NCBI GenBank assembly: GCA_903862955.1
Contig: CAIPAH010000023.1
Coordinates: forward strand, 124,001 to 188,000
Direction: 5' to 3'
From: an uncultured Opitutia bacterium
Lineage (GTDB): Bacteria > Verrucomicrobiota > Verrucomicrobiia > Opitutales > Opitutaceae
DNA length: 64,000 nt
A program made the translations under genes and the position numbers. Positions within the stretch are counted from its first letter, which is position 1, and every line of letters starts with the position of its first letter. The notes under the pieces were generated by a model. That model was not told the origin of the DNA. It saw nothing but the letters and a program-made list of their open reading frames with translations, and made no database searches. Shown piece after piece: positions 26,182-34,817 of this stretch.

Positions 26182-26805
26182 TCAGAAACTGCGGGTCGTG
26201 CCCTGCGGGGTAGCGGGCAAGCTATCACTTTGGGACTTGGCCAACGAGGCAAAACTGTTGAGCCCGAATTGAAACGTGTCGTAGGCGTCGCAGACCAGCC
26301 CCTGGCGTCGGGCTAGGTCGACGATGTCGGCCCGGCTGTAGTAGTGCTTATGGTCGGCAATCTCGGGGCCCGAGATGATCTTCAGCCGGAAGGCCAGGAA
26401 CTCGAGCACGGGCCGGGCTGCCGGGGTGGGCGTGGTGAGAAGGATGCGGCCGTCGTCCTTCAGGATGCGGCGAAACTCCTGGAAAAGCGTCCCCACCTGG
26501 TCGAGGGGAATATGCTCCAGCACGGCGAGGATGGTGACCCGGTCAAAGGTGCGGTCCGGAAACTCGAAGTGGTCCTTGAAATGAAACCGCTGCACTTCGA
26601 GATTCGGCGCGGGCCGGCAGGGCGCGGCGTCGTAGTCCAGCCCGATGCCGTGGCTCAGGTCCGTTTGCACCGACTGCAGGAACAGCGCCTGGTGGCCGCA
26701 GCCGAAATCCATGAGCTTCGTCCCCGGCCGGATGAAACGCCGGACGATGCGCGAGCGCCAGCGGCAGATGAACAGATCGAGGGCGTTGAAATCCTTGGTC
26801 CCCAT
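26182..26805 (-). CDS. Class I SAM-dependent methyltransferase
   Basis: A 207-residue methyltransferase. Motif I is KLMDFGCGHQALFLQ, followed by GIGLDYDAAPCRP, FDRVTILAVLEHIPLDQV and LKDDGRILLTTPTP. Short length and lack of extra domains fit a Methyltransf_11-type enzyme. It follows a GT2 gene by sixteen bases on the same strand and may act on the same intermediate. The 146 bases after its stop (26036-26181) carry only the Shine-Dalgarno of the next gene as far as I can see. Confidence 0.83.
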   Translation of the reverse strand: MGTKDFNALDLFICRWRSRIVRRFIRPGTKLMDFGCGHQALFLQSVQTDLSHGIGLDYDAAPCRPAPNLEVQRFHFKDHFEFPDRTFDRVTILAVLEHIPLDQVGTLFQEFRRILKDDGRILLTTPTPAARPVLEFLAFRLKIISGPEIADHKHYYSRADIVDLARRQGLVCDAYDTFQFGLNSFASLAKSQSDSLPATPQGTTRSF

Positions 26806-26821
26806 GCGCGCGTGGATCGGC

Positions 26822-27772
26822 TCAGGCCGACGGGGAACGCTGGATGCGCTTGATGACGACCCGCTCGAGCTCGAGGAAGCGCTGGTTGACCGAGCTCAGC
26901 ACGAGGCCGAGCGACAGGCTCAAGCAGGTCAGCATGAAACCGGAAATCGCGACGATGGCGGAGGCGCGGCTGATGACACGGTGCTGCTGGACCAGTTCGA
27001 CCAGCGGCAGGGCGCCGAAGGCCAGGGTGCCGATGAACAGGAGAATCGCGAGTGTGCCGAACAGCGTCAGCGGCTTGTAGGCGCGGAGCAGGAGGAACAG
27101 GCGCAGCAGCACGCGAATTCCGTCCGGGATCGTCCGGAGCTTGGAAAAACTGCCGGCGGGCCGCTCGCCATACGGGGCCTCGATCTCGCGCAGCACCATG
27201 CCGCGGTACAGGCTCTGCACGGTCAGCTCCGTCTCGACATCGAAACCGCGGGAGGTGATCGGGATCCCCAGCGCGCACTCGCGGGTGAAGGCGCGATAGC
27301 CCGAGAAGATGTCGGAAATGTTGGCGTCGAAGATCTTGTTGATGATCTTGCAGACCAGCTGGTTGCCGGCCACGTGGAACTTGCGGAAGGACTTGTCGGT
27401 GTATTGCTCGAGCCGCGCGGCGACGACCATGTCGGCATCGCCGGCAAGGATCGGGGCAAGCAGGCGGTGGACGGCGGTGGCGTCGTAGGTACCGTCGCCG
27501 TCGATCATGATGATGACGTCGGCGTCCACGACCTCGAACAGGGTGGCAACCACGTAGCCCTTGCCCTGGCGTTTCTCGCGGATGACGGTGGCGCCGGCGG
27601 CGCGGGCGAACTCGGCGGTGCGGTCGGTGCAGTTGTTATCGAACACATACACGGCGGCCGACGGCAGCTGGGCTTTGAAATCGGCGACGACCCGCGCGAT
27701 CGTTTTCTCCTCCTGGTAGCAGGGGATGGTAACCGCGATGCTCGGCGGGGAAGCGGGGGTGGGAGAGGCCAT
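26822..27772 (-). CDS. GT2 glycosyltransferase, polyprenyl-phosphate-sugar-synthase type
   Basis: 316 residues from ATG 27772, where the domain begins; ATG 27826 would add 18 residues. The GT2 motifs are AVTIPCYQEEKTIARVV, VFDNNCTDRTAEFARAAG, KRQGKGYVVATLFEVV and IIMIDGDGTYDATAV (metal site). Two C-terminal hydrophobic helices follow (TLFGTLAILLFIGTLAFGAL and IVAISGFMLTCLSLSLG). This is the architecture of DPM1-like enzymes that make lipid-linked sugars at the inner membrane. It is one of two such enzymes in the window (the other at 22530-23468), implying at least two lipid-linked donors. Confidence 0.87.
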   Translation of the reverse strand: MASPTPASPPSIAVTIPCYQEEKTIARVVADFKAQLPSAAVYVFDNNCTDRTAEFARAAGATVIREKRQGKGYVVATLFEVVDADVIIMIDGDGTYDATAVHRLLAPILAGDADMVVAARLEQYTDKSFRKFHVAGNQLVCKIINKIFDANISDIFSGYRAFTRECALGIPITSRGFDVETELTVQSLYRGMVLREIEAPYGERPAGSFSKLRTIPDGIRVLLRLFLLLRAYKPLTLFGTLAILLFIGTLAFGALPLVELVQQHRVISRASAIVAISGFMLTCLSLSLGLVLSSVNQRFLELERVVIKRIQRSPSA

Positions 27773-27882
27773 GGGACGGTCGGAAGCAGAGACGGGCGGC
27801 AAATGGGTAGCCAGCAAAAAGGCCATGTTCGAAAAGGGATGTCCACCGCGATTTGGCGGCGGTCCATCGCGCGGCAGGCGGG

Positions 27883-29022
27883 TTACTCGGCCGCCACGAT
27901 GACGATACGATGGCCGGTCCAGTAGTGCCGCAGGCGGCTCCAGGCGTCGGTGGCGAGCGCGATCGCGAAGGCGGCGCCGGCGCAGATGATCACGATGAGC
28001 TCGGGAACGTCGCGGCAGGAGGCGAGCGCGTCGGCGTAACGCCAGGCGCCGAAATAGAGCACCAGAATGTGCCAGAGGTAGATTTCCAGCGTGAATCGGC
28101 CGAGGTAGGCGGCGAGCCCCGCCCGGGGATTCCAGCCCAAGGACAGGCCGACGGACAGCCCCAGCACCATGGCGAGGTCGTAGAGCATCATTTCCGGCCG
28201 CACGTAGGCGAAATCGAGGCGGTTGAATTCGAAATGCGCGCCCATTTTTTCGGGATCCAGCAGGTGCTGGGCGTTCCAGGCCATTGCTGCGGCCGCGACG
28301 CCCAACAGGAGCCAGCCGCCCGCCCGGAGTGCGGTCCGCGAGAAGAAACCCTCGAGGGTGCGGATATGGAGGCCGGCGAAGAAATAGAACATCCAGAACA
28401 GGACATTGGGCCGGCCCCACGTGTAGTAATCGAGCGTACCCCGGTTGCAAAGCACGCCCAGCCCGAGGTGCAGCACCAGGAGCAGGACCGCCAGGCCGAG
28501 CGCGGCCCGCGAAGGACTGAGGGCGGGAACCAGGCGGTTCAGCCAGTCCGGCAGGACCTTCAGGACTGGCTGCAGCACGTAAAGCTGCAGGATGAGGGGA
28601 ATGAAATAGAGCGTCGGCTCGACGCCAAAGAGGAACAGGCGCTGCGCCAGCCAGCTGAAGCGGGCGCTGAGGCTGGGCAAGGCCTGCCAGGCGGCGAAGT
28701 GATTCAGCAGGAAAAAAGACGCGAGGCTCGCAATCAGGTAAGGGAAGCCGATCCGCCAGAAGCGGCCGCGATAATATTCGCCCAGGCTCACGGTCTTGCG
28801 GGACGAACCGGCCAGCACGCCGGAAAGAAAAACGAACATCGGGACGGCGAAGCTGAAAACCTGGTTAAGCGTAAGGCCGAGATAAAAGGACGGGCTCCAC
28901 GCGAAGACGTCCGTCGTGACGAAGCTGCCGGCGAAATGGACGCAGACCACGCCGAAGATGCTCCAGCCGCGGAGCGTGTCGATGTAGGCGTTGCGCCCGG
29001 GCTGGGGAAGGGCGGCGTTCAT
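27883..29022 (-). CDS. Acyltransferase 3 family membrane protein
   Basis: 379 residues from ATG 29022, which forms a four-base ATGA overlap with the preceding gene's stop; the open frame continues upstream but overlaps that gene. About ten membrane helices. The N-terminal RGWSIFGVVCVHFAG has the R-x10-H motif of OafA/WecH-type O-acyltransferases, and VPMFVFLSGVLAGSS is the usual second block. These enzymes acetylate or otherwise acylate periplasmic sugars. Coupling to the 952-residue membrane glycosyltransferase suggests modification of the same chain. Confidence 0.87.
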   Translation of the reverse strand: MNAALPQPGRNAYIDTLRGWSIFGVVCVHFAGSFVTTDVFAWSPSFYLGLTLNQVFSFAVPMFVFLSGVLAGSSRKTVSLGEYYRGRFWRIGFPYLIASLASFFLLNHFAAWQALPSLSARFSWLAQRLFLFGVEPTLYFIPLILQLYVLQPVLKVLPDWLNRLVPALSPSRAALGLAVLLLVLHLGLGVLCNRGTLDYYTWGRPNVLFWMFYFFAGLHIRTLEGFFSRTALRAGGWLLLGVAAAAMAWNAQHLLDPEKMGAHFEFNRLDFAYVRPEMMLYDLAMVLGLSVGLSLGWNPRAGLAAYLGRFTLEIYLWHILVLYFGAWRYADALASCRDVPELIVIICAGAAFAIALATDAWSRLRHYWTGHRIVIVAAE

Positions 29023-31877
29023 GGCTTGCGGTAGCCCGTCACCTGCAGGCTGCTGAACAGGAAATAAAGTTGCGGCTGGGGCGGCTCCAGCTTCTCCACC
29101 GTGCGGTGCAGGTTGAGCACGCGATGCTCCTTCACACCGAAGAGCTCGTAGTGTTCCCGGGCGCCCTTTTCGAGCGGGTAGTGCTGGGAGACGAGGTAGT
29201 TCTTGATGTCCGAGTAGCGTTCCACGTAGTCCAGCCAGTCCGGGTCCTTGCCCAGCGCGACGTTGCGGAACTCGAGCACGTTGCGGCCCGGCTGCGGCGC
29301 GAGGGTGACGGTTTCCGTCTGCCACGCAGTGCGCTCCGCCAGCGAATACGTCTTTACCACCTGGCCATTGAACACGACGTCCACGGTGCCGCGTTCGCGC
29401 GCCTGCAGGCGCAGGGCGAAGGAAACTTCCAGCAGGCCCAAGTCCTTAGTCGCGGGAATTTCGAGGCGCACGACCGGGGACTTCGCCCAACGGATGACGG
29501 GGAGGTCCCACTGCGTGTAGGGACCCTCCGGCGCTGCCAGGCCGTCGCTCGTGACGGTGTGCTTCGGGTCGGCGACCATGAGATCCTGACTGAAGATCAA
29601 GGCCGGGTTGTCCGGAGCCTCGATCTCGGGAGGCTGGTCACGGAAAAGATAGAAGATGCTGGTCGAGCCGATTTCCTGACCGTTAGCCTGGTCCTGCACG
29701 CGGATGGTAAAACGCCGGAAGGGGCGCGTGACGGAGGCGGTCGCTTCGCCGCTGGCGGTGAAGGTGGCCAGGGTTTCGGTGGTCAGGTCCTCGTATTCGA
29801 CGCCGACGGTCAGCCGCGCTTGGTCGGGGAGATTCAAGCCGGCCACCTTGATGCCGAGATGCTTGTACCGATCGGGGTTGTGCGGGCCGTAGTAGAGCGC
29901 GACCAGGACATTCCGGTCGGTCTCGGAGGACGGGACGCGCTCGGGGCGCGGGACGAGTCCATAGTAGTCCAGCGCGGGTTGACCTGAGCCGATGGTGCCG
30001 AGAAATTCCACGCCGGCGGTGCGCTTGCTGGGAATGGCGACGGTGGTGAACGACGAAAGCTGCTCAATGTTGCTGTACGCGACCTTGCGCGGAAAACCCC
30101 ATTCGGACATCACGTTGTAGGCGTCAGGCTTGAGTCGGGACGAAGCCGTGAAGCGCTGGTGCCGGCCGAGGGTCATCAGCAGGAAGATGCGTTCGTTGCC
30201 GTCCTGGGAATCGATGTTGACCCGCGGCTGCGTGCTCAGTCGCTGAACCATCACGGCCGGCAGCGCGGGGAGGGCCGGCGGGGCGGGACGGCCGGCCCAG
30301 AGCGGCGCATAGGGCCGGCTGGTGTTTTGGAAAAGGTAGATCGCGGCCAGCCAGACGCTGGTGAAGGCGAGGAACAGCACGATGCCCCGGGTCGCGCGTT
30401 GGAAGCGCGGGCTGGCCCAGCCGGCCTCGACCACAGCGGCCATGCAGGGGCTCAGCACGAGCACGGCTGGCACGAAATAGCGCTGATTGTAGAGCGACCA
30501 CTTGTTCAGGATAAAGTAGGTCGCGAGCCATCCCAGGCCGAGGGCAGCCAGCCACACCATGGGCGGCGGCACGCGCCGCGCGCGCACCAGGCAGAACGCG
30601 GCGCACAGCAACACGAAGGGCCCGGTGAAACCGTACCACACGTGGTCCTCGTTCAGGTCCGGGGGAAAGAGATAGAGCGGGGAAAAGGCGTAGTTCTCGT
30701 TCCAGTGCGGGAAGAAGGTGCGCTGGCCCCACGCATTGAGCTGCGCCGTGAAATTCAGGTCGAAGGTGAAGCGGTGCAGTGGCTCGAGGCAGAACTGGAG
30801 CAGGAAGGCCTCGGAGGTCTGGAACACGCTCGCGATGCTGAAGGGCCGGTTGAGCGTGTAATTGTACGTCTGATTCATCCACTGGCCCGTCTCGGCCAGG
30901 TTGATGAGTGCGAACGGCGCGGCGAAAATCCCGGCCAGGACCGCGGGGAGGATCCAAGCGCGCACGCCGCGGAAGAATTGCGGCAGTTCGCGGCGCCGGG
31001 CATGCTGCCAGAAAATCACCGCGACCAGCAGTCCGGCTGCCGGCCCGAAGAAGATGACCGTGAGCTTGGCGCCGCCGGTGAGTCCGGCGGCGAGCCCCGC
31101 CAGCAGGGCGTCGCGCGTCAAGCGATATTCCCGCCAGCGCAAGCCGAACACCAGGGCACACAGCAGGCCTGCGCCCGTCGGCAGGTCGTTCGTGGTGGCG
31201 GTGGCCTGGGCCAGGACTTGGGTCGCGGTCAGCGCCAGCCACGCGGCGACCAGCGCCGCCTTGGCGCTGAGCCCGCTGAGCCGGCAGAGACGGTGGACCG
31301 CCACGCCGGCTGCGACCCACGCCGCGAGGTTGATGAAATTCAGGGTCTGAAACGGCGGGCCGTAAAGCAGCACGAAGGACTGCAGCAGGTTGAAATTGAA
31401 GGGGAAGAAGATCTGCCGGGGGTTGCCCGTGTCGAAGTGCGCGAGATTGTTCTGCCCGAGGTAATACGCCGCCCGCGACAGGTGGTAGGCGAGCGAGTCA
31501 TAGTTGTTTGGCACGTATGTGCTGCCGATGCGGACGCTGATGTAGGCGATGGGCAGCAGCGTGAGGAAGAAGACCGCAAGCACGCGCGGTCCGGGCCGCG
31601 ACCCAGGAGCTTCGGGGGCAGGCGCGGGGACGGGTTCCGGTGCCACGCGCCGGAGCACCAGCCAGGTCAGCAGCGCGAGCGCGAGCGACGTCCGCAGATA
31701 CCAGCCGGGTTCGCCCAGCCGGCTGAAGCCCGACAGGACCAGGCTGGTGGCGATCAAGTTGGCCCAGAACAGTACCCCGGCGGCCAGAAGGCGGTCCAGC
31801 GGCGAGCGCAGCAGGCGGCAAGCCGTGGCGCCGCACGCCCAAAGCAGAATCGCGGTGTGTGCGAGGAAAAGTGCCAT
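29019..31877 (-). CDS. Large membrane glycosyltransferase-like protein with periplasmic C-terminal domains
   Basis: A 952-residue protein. The first 520 or so residues contain about twelve membrane helices; a loop has YVPNNYDSLAYHLSRAAYY, with the Asp placed as in GT39-like enzymes. The rest is soluble: beta-rich segments and, at 881-921, a module with WLDYVERYSDIKNYL then EHYELFGVKEHRVL. The HY-x2-FG-x2-E-x-R part recurs in the giant glycosyltransferases at 34818-37622 and 38800-41436. It probably adds sugars outside the inner membrane and may recognise the chain through its tail. One base separates it from the upstream gene. Confidence 0.75.
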   Translation of the reverse strand: MALFLAHTAILLWACGATACRLLRSPLDRLLAAGVLFWANLIATSLVLSGFSRLGEPGWYLRTSLALALLTWLVLRRVAPEPVPAPAPEAPGSRPGPRVLAVFFLTLLPIAYISVRIGSTYVPNNYDSLAYHLSRAAYYLGQNNLAHFDTGNPRQIFFPFNFNLLQSFVLLYGPPFQTLNFINLAAWVAAGVAVHRLCRLSGLSAKAALVAAWLALTATQVLAQATATTNDLPTGAGLLCALVFGLRWREYRLTRDALLAGLAAGLTGGAKLTVIFFGPAAGLLVAVIFWQHARRRELPQFFRGVRAWILPAVLAGIFAAPFALINLAETGQWMNQTYNYTLNRPFSIASVFQTSEAFLLQFCLEPLHRFTFDLNFTAQLNAWGQRTFFPHWNENYAFSPLYLFPPDLNEDHVWYGFTGPFVLLCAAFCLVRARRVPPPMVWLAALGLGWLATYFILNKWSLYNQRYFVPAVLVLSPCMAAVVEAGWASPRFQRATRGIVLFLAFTSVWLAAIYLFQNTSRPYAPLWAGRPAPPALPALPAVMVQRLSTQPRVNIDSQDGNERIFLLMTLGRHQRFTASSRLKPDAYNVMSEWGFPRKVAYSNIEQLSSFTTVAIPSKRTAGVEFLGTIGSGQPALDYYGLVPRPERVPSSETDRNVLVALYYGPHNPDRYKHLGIKVAGLNLPDQARLTVGVEYEDLTTETLATFTASGEATASVTRPFRRFTIRVQDQANGQEIGSTSIFYLFRDQPPEIEAPDNPALIFSQDLMVADPKHTVTSDGLAAPEGPYTQWDLPVIRWAKSPVVRLEIPATKDLGLLEVSFALRLQARERGTVDVVFNGQVVKTYSLAERTAWQTETVTLAPQPGRNVLEFRNVALGKDPDWLDYVERYSDIKNYLVSQHYPLEKGAREHYELFGVKEHRVLNLHRTVEKLEPPQPQLYFLFSSLQVTGYRKP

Positions 31878-31878
31878 G

Positions 31879-33810
31879 CTATGCCGGACCGGTCACGGTG
31901 ACATAGAGCGCGCAGCAGCCATGGCAGCCCATGAAGCGGCCGTGGCCGGCGGCCTGCCACTCCTGCGCCGCCCGCTTCACGCCGATTTTGCCGGTGTCGT
32001 TCTCCGTGTTGAGGAAATCATGGACGAGGACGGGCGTGCCGACCTTGAGATACTGGCTGAGGATCTCGAGGTCGGCCTTGCATCCCTCGTAGCTGTGGTC
32101 GCCGTCGAGAAACACCATGGTCGGCGTGATGGACCAGCGCTGCACAAAGTCGCGCAGCACGCCATGGAACAGGTGGCAATACTGGCCGAGCATTTCGCCG
32201 GCCAGGATCTGCCGCGTCCGGGTGATCGAATCGTCCATGATGTCGATGCCGTAGAACTGGGGCCGCTGCGTGCGGGCGGGATTCGCCAGCGCGCCGCGCA
32301 ACTCGACCGTCGCCGAGCGTCCGCCAAACGTGCCGATTTCCAGGATCACGTCGCCCGCGAAATAGCCCATCTCGTAGAGCTTGAAGGAATCGCCCGGCGT
32401 CTGCCAGCCCGGCAGGGATGAGGTCTGGTCAAAAATCTGCGCGTGGGCCTCCGACAGGAAGGACTCTGCGCCGGGCCAGGACGGGCGGTACAATTGCGTG
32501 GAGACGACGTCCGTCGGTTCCTGGAACGGATACGTCAACGTGGGCGGGTTGTGCCCGGTGCCGGCAAGCTGCCGGCCGGTGAGATAAACGTGCCAGCGTT
32601 GTTCCTGCCACCACATCGAGAAGCGCGCGAGGGCCAGCTGCCGGGACCAGGCGGGCGCGACCATCATGAAGCGCTCGTCGTGGATCATGGCTCGGATGGC
32701 GGCCACCGCCCCGGCGGCGTCGCCATTGCGCACGAGCTTGCCGGTGATTTCGTTGCGAACGATCTCCTCGACGCCGCCGGCCTTGAAGGCGACGACGGGC
32801 AGGCCGCAGAGCTGGGCCTCCATGACCGTCTGGCCGAACGCCTCCTCGGTGGCGGTGCTGAGAAAGATGTCCGCCGCCTGGTAAATCGTCGCGAGCTTGT
32901 CCGCTTGCAGATGGTAGCCGAGCCCGGTCATGCCGGGGATTTCACCCGCATTGTGGCCGAAGGCCGTGAAGCAGACCTCGTCCTTCAGGGCGGCGACGAT
33001 CTCGCGCAACTGCCGGCCGCCCTTGCGCTCCTCATGGAAATTGACCGCGGCGCACAGCACGATGGGCATCCGCGGAGGCAGGTTGAGCAGCTGGCGCGCC
33101 GCAAGCTTGTCGGCCGGCTTGAAGGTGTCCTCGTTGGCGCTCAGCTCGATCGTTTCGATGTGACCGCAGGACGGCATCGCCGTCCGGAACATTTTCTTGC
33201 TCCAGAGGCTGTTGGCGATCACCTCGATCCCGTCCGGTCCGCCGAAGATCTGGCGTCGCGTCTGCCACGCGCCACGAATGAGCGCCGGCTCGAGCGGGGG
33301 ATACTGCGTGGCGGTGGGGCAGGACTCGTCGCAGCCGGTCAGGTAGCGCGTGCAGTCCCCTGGGTAGGCGCAGCGGCCGGTGAAGAGGTAGGCATCGTGG
33401 AGGAACGCCAGCACGCGGCAGCCGATGGCGCGCAGGGCGGGCAGCAATTGGAAGGGCCAGCGGGCGGCGTGGAGGTTGCCCACGATGATGACGTCCGGGT
33501 TGAACCGGGCCACCTCCATGAGGAGGCCCGCGATGACGGTCTCGTCGGACAGGTGCTTGCCGCCTTCGAGGTGGTGCACCTCGCGAATGCCGCGCCAGAG
33601 GTCGGGATCGATCACCCGCGTGGCAACGTTTTCCAGCTGGATGTTGCCGTGGGCCCAGGTAAGCACGCCCGCCTCGATGCCGAGGCCCATGATGCACTCG
33701 AGCTGGCGGGACTGGGCGATGCCGGCGCCGTACTGGAAGCCCACGTCGTTCAGGAAGAGCACGCGGCGGGGCAGGTCGGGCGTGCGGCGTTTATCGGCAA
33801 CGGGGGTCAT
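31879..33810 (-). CDS. Fusion of a GT4 glycosyltransferase and a SAM methyltransferase
   Basis: 643 residues from ATG 33810, in a four-base ATGA overlap with the preceding methyltransferase gene; the open frame upstream is inside that gene. Residues 1-390 are GT4: RRVLFLNDVGFQYGAGIAQ, then DIFLSTATEEAFGQTVMEAQ with the E-x7-E donor site and GLPVVAFKAGGVEEIV. Residues 440-643 form a Methyltransf_24-like domain: DVILEIGTFGGRSATVEL, FLDGDHSYEGCKADLEIL and VLVHDF, the type found in macrocin O-methyltransferase relatives. The order is the reverse of the MT-GT2 fusion at 11689-13107. It may add and methylate one sugar. Confidence 0.85.
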   Translation of the reverse strand: MTPVADKRRTPDLPRRVLFLNDVGFQYGAGIAQSRQLECIMGLGIEAGVLTWAHGNIQLENVATRVIDPDLWRGIREVHHLEGGKHLSDETVIAGLLMEVARFNPDVIIVGNLHAARWPFQLLPALRAIGCRVLAFLHDAYLFTGRCAYPGDCTRYLTGCDESCPTATQYPPLEPALIRGAWQTRRQIFGGPDGIEVIANSLWSKKMFRTAMPSCGHIETIELSANEDTFKPADKLAARQLLNLPPRMPIVLCAAVNFHEERKGGRQLREIVAALKDEVCFTAFGHNAGEIPGMTGLGYHLQADKLATIYQAADIFLSTATEEAFGQTVMEAQLCGLPVVAFKAGGVEEIVRNEITGKLVRNGDAAGAVAAIRAMIHDERFMMVAPAWSRQLALARFSMWWQEQRWHVYLTGRQLAGTGHNPPTLTYPFQEPTDVVSTQLYRPSWPGAESFLSEAHAQIFDQTSSLPGWQTPGDSFKLYEMGYFAGDVILEIGTFGGRSATVELRGALANPARTQRPQFYGIDIMDDSITRTRQILAGEMLGQYCHLFHGVLRDFVQRWSITPTMVFLDGDHSYEGCKADLEILSQYLKVGTPVLVHDFLNTENDTGKIGVKRAAQEWQAAGHGRFMGCHGCCALYVTVTGPA

Positions 33811-34802
33811 GAGGCGGCGTCCGCGGTTTTCTTCAGCAGGAAGACGCCGGTGATGGCGGGGCCGACGTGGCTGCGGTAGCAATCGTCGATGTATTTGAGC
33901 TGGGGCTTCAGGTGCCGCGAGATGTGCTTCAGGAACTCGGCGTCGAAGAGCATGCAGTATTTGAGGTAGTTCAGGAAGAAGATGGAGAAACTCACGAACT
34001 CGGCCTGGAACGGCGGGGCGAAGTCGCCAAACGTGGCATTCGGGAAGAACTTCAGCTGCAGGCCGTGGGCGGCGCCGAGCTCGCCCAGCTCGTGCGGGTT
34101 GAACAGGTGCTTGTCCTCCGCCGTGGTCTTGTCGATGTCGCGACGGCAGTAAAACCGGATGGTGTCCACGAAGTTGCCGAGCTGCTTTTTCCAGGCCGCC
34201 TCCAGCTCCACCCCCGCGGCCGCGAGCACCGGCGCGATGGTCTGGCCCAGGGCGCCCATCAGCACGTAGCCGTATTCGCAGGGTTCGGCGCCCATGACGA
34301 GGGCGCCGCCGGGACGCAGCGTGCGTGCGCTCGCCGCGATGAAGGCCTCGACATTGAGGATGTGATGCAGGGTCGATCGCATCGCGATGACCGAGAACAT
34401 CTCGGAAGGCAGCTGGCCCAGGTCGTCGGCGTTGAGCACGGCGAAATGCCGCCGGGCAGTGTAAGCGTCGTTGCCCACGTGGCGCTGGGTCAGGCGCAGG
34501 AAGGCCTGCGACGGATCGGTGACGAGAAAATCGGGCCCCGGATAATTCCGCGCCAGGCCGAAAGTGAGGTAGCCCGTGCCACAGCCGATTTCCAAGGCCG
34601 GCCCGGTGGTGTCCACGCCGTGGGTGGCGAGCAGCCGGCACAGGCCCTCGCCGTCCGCCGGCTCCATCGCGGTCACGCCATACTGGCTGTCGTAGTCCTC
34701 CTCCGCGTGCATGTACGGGCGGTCGGGCGACAGCTGCAGCAGGCCGTGCCATTTCGGCAGCGTCTCAACCCACGCGGTGAATTTGCTGGAGGCGGATGAC
34801 AT
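33807..34802 (-). CDS. SAM methyltransferase, copy A of a duplicated pair
   Basis: A 331-residue class I methyltransferase. PALEIGCGTGYLTFGLARNY is motif I; FLVTDPSQAFLRLTQ, FSVIAMRSTLHHILNVEAF and RPGGALVMGAEPCEYGY follow. A C-terminal half of about 150 residues is shared with the paralogue at 37781-38779 (DKTTAEDKHLFNPHELGELG versus DKTNAEDKHYFSPHHLGELG). Both start with the same RPYMH-E-DY patch. It follows the copy A giant glycosyltransferase by fifteen bases and overlaps the GT4-MT fusion start. Likely acts on the glycan built by its partner. Confidence 0.85.
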   Translation of the reverse strand: MSSASSKFTAWVETLPKWHGLLQLSPDRPYMHAEEDYDSQYGVTAMEPADGEGLCRLLATHGVDTTGPALEIGCGTGYLTFGLARNYPGPDFLVTDPSQAFLRLTQRHVGNDAYTARRHFAVLNADDLGQLPSEMFSVIAMRSTLHHILNVEAFIAASARTLRPGGALVMGAEPCEYGYVLMGALGQTIAPVLAAAGVELEAAWKKQLGNFVDTIRFYCRRDIDKTTAEDKHLFNPHELGELGAAHGLQLKFFPNATFGDFAPPFQAEFVSFSIFFLNYLKYCMLFDAEFLKHISRHLKPQLKYIDDCYRSHVGPAITGVFLLKKTADAAS

Positions 34803-34817
34803 CAGTCGGGAAGGAGG

